Assembly: GCF_018446385.1 (NCBI RefSeq)
Contig: NC_055988.1
Coordinates: 161,460,209-161,524,208 of the forward strand
DNA: 64,000 nt
DNA from: Zingiber officinale
Taxonomy: Eukaryota; Streptophyta; Magnoliopsida; Zingiberales; Zingiberaceae
Reading direction: 5' to 3'
Shown here: piece after piece, positions 50,901 through 59,900 of the stretch
Layout: every line of letters starts with the position of its first letter
Position numbering within the stretch: the first letter of the stretch is position 1
Position numbers and translations under genes: made by a program
The notes under the pieces: model-generated
The model's input: only the letters and a program-made list of their open reading frames with translations
What the model was told of the DNA's origin: nothing
The model's database searches: none

Positions 50901-53900
50901 GAGAATCGAGAGCATCGATGAAGGGGGAGCCACGTCGGAAGAAAGCAACAGTTCAGGGGGAGAAACGGACAACGAGATCGACAAGGTAAGTCAGGTACGA
51001 TCTCTTCCTCCCGATAAATGTTTAAGTTTGTTAAACTTTTAAAAAAGATTGTTGCAAATTAGAAAATAAAAATAAAAATTTAAAAGTAATCCTAGCTAAG
51101 TCCTGTCTCTTAGAAGACTTAGACAAATCAAAATTAGAAAATAAGAAATTGAAATCAGAAAATAAAGATCTGAAAATTCAAATAGATAATTTGAAAAACC
51201 ATGCATGCTCATTTAATTTTAAAAAATTTAAAAATTTGAATTGGTATTATAGATATCACCAGGGACAAATTAGGAATATCTCTAGAAAATATGTTCCTAA
51301 GAAATTTTTAATCAATCCAGTAAATTGAAACCTATATTGGATTCCTAAGTCCTGTTTAAATTAAACTATTGATTAGACTTAGAGCCTTTCAGTGAGAAAA
51401 TTAGACATTGAATTTCTTTATAAGGCTTTGTCTAAGGAAGTGATTATTGCTCTAATAACCAAGAAAGCCTAGTGCCTCGCCACGATTTTGAAGTCAAAAT
51501 ATTGAAATAAATGTTTAATTAACTTTCCGTCAAAGCATTAAAATTGAAATTAATTAATGTTTTTAAAGTTTTTCAAACATTTTTTTAAAATATTTTTTTC
51601 TTAGAAAAATTCTCTTTTATACTTAGAAAAAATTTTCAGAAAATAATTTTTCACTAAGTTAAAAGTTGTTCTGAAATTGAAAATTTCTGCTTAAATTTTT
51701 TTTCAAAATTTTTTTTCCAAAGCTGTCCAAGTTAGAATTTTTTTAATTTCACTTAGAAAAATTTTCTTAAAATTTCTTTTACAGAGTGTTTATTATTACA
51801 AAATTTTTTAAGAACCTCAAAATTTTCTAAGTTTTTACCCCTAGATTTTTGCTTAGAACCCCATTTTTTATGTGATCAAAGGGGGAGAAGGAAAAATATA
51901 AGTCTAAGGGGAGGTAGACCAAAATTTAACTTGTTTTATTTTTGCACTTAATTGCAAATTTAGTTAAGTTTATATTATATCTATTTTTACCCTAGCTTAA
52001 ATTGAGTTGTTAACACCAAAAAGGGGGAGATTGTTGGAACCCCAAGGTTGTTTTGGTGTGATCAACAAGTTAAGTTAGGTCCTGTGTATTTCTAACCTTG
52101 TGTCTAAGTGTGCAGGAGCTTAGGAGCACAGGTAGTCGAGTGGAAGACACAGCTAGCGAGAAGGACGGCACGCGGTGCGTCCGAGGGACGAGGTGCTACG
52201 GAAGAGTACATCGGCGGACGAGAAGGAAGCGCGCGGTGGTTCCGATGGATGAAAGCCGGGGCGGAAGACTGCTCGAGGAGCAAGAGACGCAGCTAGCGAG
52301 AAGGACGGCACGCGGTGCGTACGCCGGCGGACGAGAAGGAAACACGCGGCGATTCCGAGGGCCGAGAAGCTGGAGCGGAAGCCCACTCGAGAATACCGGA
52401 AGTTGGGTTCGGGTGAGCCCTTTTCCGGATGGCCGAGATCACCCAAGCGAGCGGATCCGGAGTTGAAGACCCAAGCCGAGGTGACCAGAGCCGAAGCAGA
52501 GGACCCGTACCGAAAAAGTCAACCAGAGTTGACTTTTGGGTCCGGGGCGCACGGAGCTGACCGGGGCGTCCGGACCCCTCCGGGACGCCCGAAACGTACC
52601 GGGGCGTCCGAAGTTGACTTTTTCCCAGGATCGAGCTTTGACTCGATCTGAACGTTGGGGGATAAAATTTATCCCCCCAAGGCGCCCGGAACCCTTAGGG
52701 TGCCCCGACCAAGGCAATAAATATAGCCTTGGTCCAGAAGTTTTAAAAACAACTCAGAGCAATTCATTTCCAACGCTTGTACGCTTCAGTTTTAAATTAA
52801 CTTCTTTGTTTTGCGCTTTTACTGCTGTAAGAGACTTTTCCGCCCAAAGGAAATACTAGTGCGATATTCCTTGGATTAACAACCTCCTTGGTTGTAACCA
52901 AGTAAGTCCTTTTGCCTCTTCCTTTCTTTAGTTTCTGTTCAATTTATTTTATGCAAGTGTTTTGTTGAAAGCTCGAGAAGGATATTTTTATTTTTGTTTC
53001 ACAGGGCTATTCAACCCTCCCTTCTAGCCGGTCGCAACGGTCCTACACTAGGTTCTAGCAATCGACTAGTAGCCTATTTCAAGCAAACATAACGCTCCCA
53101 ATACAATTGATCAATTCGACCGAAGGCTATCAGTCGACTAGCGATTCCTAGTAGTCGACTCTTATTTAAAAAACAAGATGATATTAGTCGTTGATTCAGA
53201 GTTGGTGGCTGTTCAACGACCGTGCCAATGGTCAAACCTCTATAACAATGAATTAGTGGGTAATATCAATTAACGGGTGGCAACTAAAAGATGTAGGCAG
53301 CAGCCTAAATGAAGGAGGTTTAAAAGAGCTTGCAGCTGTCTTCTACACATACTTCTCAATTGTGATTCTCCCATTTAACTCAAGTTTAAAGCACTTAATC
53401 TTGGCAACCTCTAAAGTGAAAAAAGGAAGGGATCTTGTGTTCAGGGTGTTATCTATCCTTGTTTCTTCCCTCTCATTGTTTTCCTTTTGTTGAAAATTTG
53501 TAATATTGTTTTAAAAAGTTTCTCCATCTCCAAGTTTAGTCCGAGGAGGAAATCTATTAGTGGTGATAGATCGCTAGGACTAAGTCTTAAAATAGTCACC
53601 TTGGAGGATAGTGAACCAAGTAAACAACATGCTTTAGCATTGTGGGTGTGATTGTTGTCCTCCTTTGCAATTATGATTGATTATAGGAGGAGCCTTTTTT
53701 TTATGTTGCTCTCTTTTTTATATTTAGTAGGGATGTAAATGAATCAAACGGTTCGTAAACTATTCAGAGCTTTATTCGGTAAAATGGTCGTTCGAGTTTG
53801 TTCGTTTATTTTATCGAGCCGAGCTCGAGCTTAAGGACATTCGGCTTGTGAGCTCACGAATATATTCGTTTATATGCTCGCGAGCTCAGCTCGTTTAAAG

Positions 53901-56900
53901 GGCTCGAGCTTGGCTCGTTTACAGGGCTTGAGAACATATTCGTTTATAGGCTAGTGAACTCGGGCTTGAGCTCAGTTCGATTAAAGAGCTCGCGAACATG
54001 TTCAATGATGTGTTGAGTTTGAAAGTTTAATGTAGTAGTTTGGGATGTTCAATGATGTGTTGAATTTATATTATTTTAGTTGTTAGGTTTGTTGAATATT
54101 TATTCAAATGAATTTTCAAACTCGCTTAACAAGCCTACAAAATGAGCTCTAAAATGAGTCTTAAAACAAACCCAAAAATGAGCTCTAAAACGAGCCCGAG
54201 CTCGCTTAACAAGATTGGCTCGTTAACTATGATAAACGAGCTAATAACGAGTTGAGCTCGAACTATTCGCGAGCTTGGTAATTCCAAAACGAGCCGAGCT
54301 TGAGCCTTGTGATAAAAGTTCGATTCGAGCTCGAGCCAAGCTTGAGCCCGAATATAACTTAAACGAGCCGAACTCGAACCTAATACTGTTTGGCTCGATT
54401 CGGCTTAAATAGATTGTAAAACATTGAAACTTCATATGACATTATTGCACCAATAAAATAGACATGATAATTAAGATAAAGTTCTCCAAATTTGATTTAG
54501 ATTTATTTTAGCTAGTTTAAAACTGAACTTTGTATATATATATATATGATAGTTTGTTCAATCATATTATTTAATTAGATTAATCATAGTAAAAATTTAT
54601 TTAATTCTCTTCACTCCATGCATTTCTTTTCATCTCTCCAATTCCTCTTGTCCACAATAGTTCCTACCACTCACCCATCTGCCACCCTAATGTTAGGACC
54701 GTCGGATAGCGGCTAGAGAGGGGGGGTGAGAATAGCCGACCGTAAATTATCGTTTCTTCCTACAATTTAGGTTAGCGCAGCGGAAATACAATGTAGAAAC
54801 GAAAGTGGAGAAGATCAAACCTCAAACACGATGATGTAACGAGGTTCGGAGATGATACTCCTACTCCTCGGCGTGTCCGTAAGGTGGACGAAGCCTATCA
54901 ATCCGTCGGTGGATGAGACCCCGGAAAATCGGCTAACAACAACTCCTTCTGGGTGGAGAAACCTCACCACAAACTCTTTTGCAACAGCAATAAAGAAGTA
55001 CAAGATAGAGCAAGAAAACAAGAAGAATATGAATGTAACAACACTTTGCTTGCCTTCTTGTCGACTGGAGTTCGATGAAGCAACAACTTCACGATGCCAG
55101 CAGCAACTGATCAGCAAACCAGTCGAGGGAAGCTCACACGAAGCTTCAGAAACACAGAGCTCAGCAAAGCTCAGATCGCAAGAGTGAGGAACAAGAAGAA
55201 GCAAGAACTGTTACTATAGAGGCCCTCGACCTCGATATATATCCTGCACATGTGAAGAAGACAAAGAGCAACACAGAAATCTAGCCGTTGTGTCGCAACG
55301 GCTAGGCCTGGACCGATCAGGCTCCACCCTGATCGGTCTGGGAGCCATCTGATCGGTCTGTGAACCGATCAGGCCCTAGGCTGATCGGTCCCCAGACCGA
55401 TCCCCATACTTGTTCTCGTTTCTGATCGCTTCCTGATCAGTAGGCTTCCTGATCGGTCTACAGACCGATCAGATAACTCACAGTGACCTCTGTTTGGTTA
55501 CTGATCGGTCACCAGACCGATCAGATAAACCTGAGTATCACTGGATCAATCTGCTGACCAATCCAATGCCCATGTGGATTTAGAGCTTCTCATCCCTAAA
55601 TCCTAAGGCCTTCCTGGTCTTGAGAACGAGCTACCGAGCCCTCTCCGACTTCCATGTCCGGTCTAGAGAACGAGCTACCGAGCCCTCTCTGACCTAGTCC
55701 GGAGAACGAGCTACCGAGCCCTCTCCGACTCCCATGTCCGGTCCGGAGGCAGCTCGAGGCCTCACGACCTGGTCAGGAGGCAGCTCAGAGCCCTCTCGAC
55801 TTCCACGTCCGGTCGGAGCGAGCTACAGGCCCTCTCGGCCTGGTCAGGAGAACGAGCTACGAGGCCCTCTCAGGCTTCATCCGGTCCAGAGCGAGCTACA
55901 AGCCCTCTCGGCCTGGTCAGGAGAACAAGCTACCGAGCTCTCTCCAGCTCATGCGGTCCAGAGGCAGGCTCCAGGGCCCTCTCGGCCTAGTCAGGAGGCA
56001 GTGCGAGCCCTCTCCGGCTTAATGCAGTCAGGAGGCAGGCTCCAGGCCCTCTCCGACCTGGTCAGGAGGCAGTGCCGAGCCCTCTCCGACTTTGCGGTCC
56101 GAGCAGGCTCCAGGGCCCTCTCGACCTAGTCAGGAGGCAGTGCGAGCCCTCTCCGGGCTTTGCAGTCGAGGCAGGCTCCGAGCCCTCTCAGGCCTAGTCA
56201 GGAGGCAGTGCCGAGCCCTCTCCGACTTCGTCGGTCCAAAACGAGCTCCCGAGCCCTCTCTGACCTAGTCCGGAGAACGAGCTGCCGAGCCCTCTCCGAC
56301 TTCCCATGCCAAGTCTCCATACTTGGACTTCTCCCGTGCCAAACTCCCTGCTTGGACTTTTCCGTGCCAAGTCTTCATACTTGGACTTTTCCCGTGCCAA
56401 GCTCCCTGCTTGGACTTTTCCGTGCCAAGTCTTCATACTTGGACTTTTCCCGTGCCAAGCTCCCTGCTTGGACTTTTCCGTGCCAAGTCTCCATACTTGG
56501 ACTTTTCCCGTGCCAAGTCTCCATACTTGGACTTTACCGAATCAAGTCAACTCAAGTCGGGTCAACCAGGTCAACCTTGACCGAAGGTTGCACCCACAAT
56601 CTCCCAAGTTTGTATTCTTGTCAAACATCAAGATACAACTTTTCTATTCTCGTCAAACATCAAAATACAACTCGAGTCAGGTCAACTCGAGTCGGGTCAA
56701 CCAGGTCAATCTTGACCTAAGGTTGCACCAACACCTAATTCCTACCACTCATCCATCTGCCACCCTGCTTTCGGATATTTCTATCCTTTTACCCTTTCCT
56801 CCTTTTGCTCCCCTAGATCCCATTTCTCTCTCTTTCTCTTTCTTGTTGTCTCAAAACATCAAAAGTTAACTTGGCATCAAAAGAAAGAGATAATAAAGCA

Positions 56901-59900
56901 AAACATCTTTATGTACTGATCTCGTCCAGAAGCTGAGTCAAATGGAGAGACCAGTGACAAGAGTAGGAATGTTGACGGAGGGAGTGTCGGGAGCTAGAAC
57001 TCGAAGATGCGTTGTCGATCTTGGATCTTCACGAAGGGCAGGGAAATACAATCGAAAACGATACCCACAAGCCTACACACACCATAAAGAGATCACACAG
57101 AGTCATTAGCGCGAAAACCAGGAACGAAGTCCCTGACACAAGTTTACCAATGCTCAAGTCAGAAAAAGAAGCCGAGAAAAAAGTACAAGAAAAGTAAAAC
57201 TATAGTAGATGGATGTATGCGCGTACCTGGCCAACGGAGAGAACCCTTTTTTATACAACCTTGTAACCTCCATGATAATGAGACATCGGATACTTGGCCA
57301 ACGGAGAGAACCCTTTTTTATACAACCTTGTAACCTCCATGATAAAGAGACATCGGATAATGTCTGGTGTCAGAGTATGTCAAATGATGAAGGATGTACG
57401 ACGAACCTCCATTAGGTAGAAGAAGATTTTGTGGCTTGCATGTGGTCGGAATATTCCTTGACGAATAGTCATTATTCTATGATAAGTGGTTATGATTCCC
57501 TGAAAATATTGTCCCCTAGCGATAGCCCGACCAACACTGGGCTGACCGAGAGTAGATCAGAACTGTGCCAATGAAAAGTGATGTGATACCTCAGGAGTCC
57601 GACCGACGCTTAGGTCAACTAGGAGTAGACTGAGAGTTGTGTCCATAAGAAGTGATGAACGAAACCCTGGAGCGGACCAGGAGTAGATTGAGAGTCATGC
57701 CCAAGAGAAGTGTTGGACGGAGCCCTGTGATTCGATCGGCGCTAGACTGGGAGTCATACCCAGGATTAGTGATTGGCGGAGCCCTGGGATCCAACCAGCG
57801 CTGGAACTGACCGATAGTAGACTGGGAGTCGTGCCCAGGAGAAGTGATGGCCGAAGCCCTGGGGTTCGATTGATGCTAGGATCGACAGGGAATAGACTGA
57901 GAGTCGTGCCTAGGAAAAGTGATGAGTGGAGCTCTGGGGTCCGACCAGCACTGGGGTTGGTTGAGAGTAGACTTGGAATCATGCCCAGGAGAAGTGATGG
58001 GCGAAGCCCTAGGGTCCGATTAGCGCTGGGATGGCCGAGAGTAGACTGGGAGCCATGCTCAGAATAAATGATGGGAGGAGGGTTCGACCGTCACTGGGCC
58101 GGGAATAAACTGGGAGTCATGCCGAGGAGAAGTGATGGACGGAGCCCTAGGATCCCAAACCCTGGGATCCGACCAACGTTGGGGACGACTGGGAGTAAAC
58201 TGAGAACCATGCTCAGAAAAAGTGAAGGGAACCAAGTCCTGAAAAAAAGATCTGTTTGGACACGTACACCTCAACCTTGACTATCACCTCCTTTTAACTT
58301 TTGATTGCCACATCACCTTGACCACTACCCCACATTATCCTTGGGGTCACCCACTATTTGTCGCATCATGTACAAAGCCACAACTGATTCACAAGAAGTT
58401 TATTCACTTCAGGAATGAAGCTAATTTCATATGCATATATATTAACACAGCACAAGGCACAAACACCTATTACCATCCCTTTCATCCTTGTGCATGATAT
58501 TTTTCTACATAAATTATATCGGTAGCAAAATTAGATGGCAATAATATCTAATAGTCCCAATAAATAGTTAAATAATTTAATATATAATACTAGCTAAATG
58601 TTCTACAAAAGAAAAAACACATTTTATAACCATATGTGGGAAAGGAATGAGATGGTGCAATCAATTTGTTTAGGGTTTCAAATTGCTATTTGTTTGCAAA
58701 CATATGGTTATAAAATGTGTTTTTTCTTTTGTAGAACATTTAGCTAGTATTATATATTAAATTATTTAACTATTTATTGGGATTATTAGATATTATTGTC
58801 ATCTAATTTTGCTACCGATATAATTTATGTAGAAAAATATCATGCACAAGGATGAAAGGGATGGTAATAGGTGTTTGTGCCAAAAAAAACTACAAAGAAC
58901 TATAGCCAAAAAAAATCTTAGTTAATGATGGACGACTGCTGGTGCTTATTTTCACACAATATCATCAAGTACTGTCAGACATTGAATTAATTAAGAAAAT
59001 TATCTACACCTTAAAATCACTGAAGAAACAATTCCTGTGGTCAAACCATGCCCATTTGGCCATATAAACAACATCCATTTCCCCATATGCTTCTTACACG
59101 TGTGTGATCATGTTGTGGGAGAGCACTTGAAATAAATTTCCAACACAGTTCCTTGTCCATGACCCTACTTCCTGACAGACCTGTACTACATATTTTATGT
59201 GGCAGCTGCAACTGTTCTCTGCCACAGAAGGAATGATAAGAATAGCATCCTATGTAGTATCTTTATCTCGTGGATGTATAAGAGCTAGTAGATCGCAGAA
59301 GAGAAGGAGAGTAGTAGTAGTAGTAGTGATCGTTAAGTAAGAACCCTAAAAAGATCATTGCAGCTGGGCCAACGTGTTCTTTTCCACTCATTAAACAAAT
59401 GTTCTACTGCTCATTTAATTGATCTCCCTGCTCTCATGTAACTTTATAAGTTCCATGGTCGTCTAGAAAGGTAAATTGGTGGTAGTGAGTACCGTAGTTG
59501 AACCCTAAGTCAAGAAAAAAGTTGTCTGTAGATCTTGAAAGTGAAGCTCATGGAGGATTTTAATGGCGAAAATGCATGATGAGGGGGAGCGTACCGGAGA
59601 GGAGGAGTCGTGTGGAAGCATTGGTGAGCAGATCGTTGAACTGGGACTCGATCTCGTGGAGGAAGTCCTTGGCCTCCTGCAATGGCCTGGTGAGCTCTTG
59701 CCGGTATTGGGTGAGCGCGTGGCAGTACAAGTCCTGTTGTAGATTTGGATCAGTTTCGAGTACTTTGAGAGTGTTTAATTGTGTGATCCAGCTGCCGAGG
59801 TACCATGAACTGGTCCAGCTCCGGGTCGGGGGAAGCGTGGCGGTTGTGGCCGGCGGCGGGGTGGTCCAGAGCGAGCTGATGAAGCATGGCCGACAGCCTT

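Larger units (their letters stand above)
49382..53047 (+). mobile_element. Gag-only LTR retrotransposon with inverted R-U5 at its left end
   Basis: 3666 bp with a perfect 5 bp target duplication CTAGG (49377-49381 and 53048-53052). Instead of a normal 5' LTR it begins with an inverted copy of the LTR end (49382-49680), then the LTR end in direct orientation (49687-49857), then primer site, gag, noncoding spacer, polypurine tract and a complete 3' LTR. No protease, integrase, RT or RNase H, so it depends on enzymes from elsewhere (TR-GAG type). Confidence 0.9.
48570..53690 (+). repeat. Old LTR (family X), plus orientation, split by the gag-only element
   Basis: The pieces are about 48570-49381 and 53048-53690. 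U3 carries CAATCGATTG and GTCGACTA motifs on both sides of the insertion. A TATA-like GTTTAAAAGAGC lies near 53320. The end resembles the reverse copy at 38600-43130. Outer limits are approximate. ORFs at 48650-48983 have no domain. Confidence 0.55.
54691..56733 (-). mobile_element. Solo LTR 4 (2043 bp)
   Basis: Perfect target duplication CCTAA (54686-54690 and 56734-56738), TG..CA ends. On the minus strand it begins TGTTGGTGCAACCTTAGG. The TATA box GATATATATC near 55235 (minus) puts the palindromes at 55305-55515 and the minisatellites at 55610-56535 in U3. The insertion split a pre-existing tandem pair of about 28 bp (TTCCTACCACTCA-CCATCTGCC). Confidence 0.93.
56917..58368 (-). mobile_element. 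Solo LTR 5 (1452 bp)
   Basis: Perfect 5 bp target duplication TGTAC (56912-56916 and 58369-58373), TG..CA ends (minus strand TGATGCGACAAATAG to GACGAGATCA). It contains a 73 bp tandem duplication carrying a TATA-like GTATAAAAAAGG, and a long minisatellite at 57520-58225. Family unassigned, possibly Gypsy-type. Confidence 0.9.
18252..59594 (-). other. KNOX intron 3, about 41.3 kb, TE-filled
   Basis: GT at 59594-59593, AG at 18253-18252. Three neighbouring AGs (exon 4 starting at 18251, 18248 or 18233) all keep the frame; 18251 is used here because it gives the longest acidic linker. Intron 3 is the customary long intron of class I KNOX genes and is known in maize knotted1 to affect expression when disrupted. 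Here it contains nearly every mobile element listed between 22 and 59 kb. The stretches closest to the exons (18252-21800 and 58882-59594) show no recognised element and are the likeliest remains of the ancestral intron. Confidence 0.85.

Noticed and set aside
52098..52859. Open frames on both strands of 90-120 codons
   Set aside because: They lie in the U3 of the 3' LTR of the gag-only element and show no domains.
54852..55187. Open frames on both strands (54815-55204)
   Set aside because: They lie within the R-U5 of solo LTR 4 and have no recognisable domain.
55734..56129. 131-codon open frame
   Set aside because: Artefact of the 48 bp minisatellite.
56160..56869. Two overlapping open frames of about 186 codons
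   Set aside because: They translate the 31 bp minisatellite and its surroundings in solo LTR 4.
57520..58225. Possible CRISPR-like array
   Set aside because: Units are variable, directly adjacent, about 88 bp, and inside a plant solo LTR.
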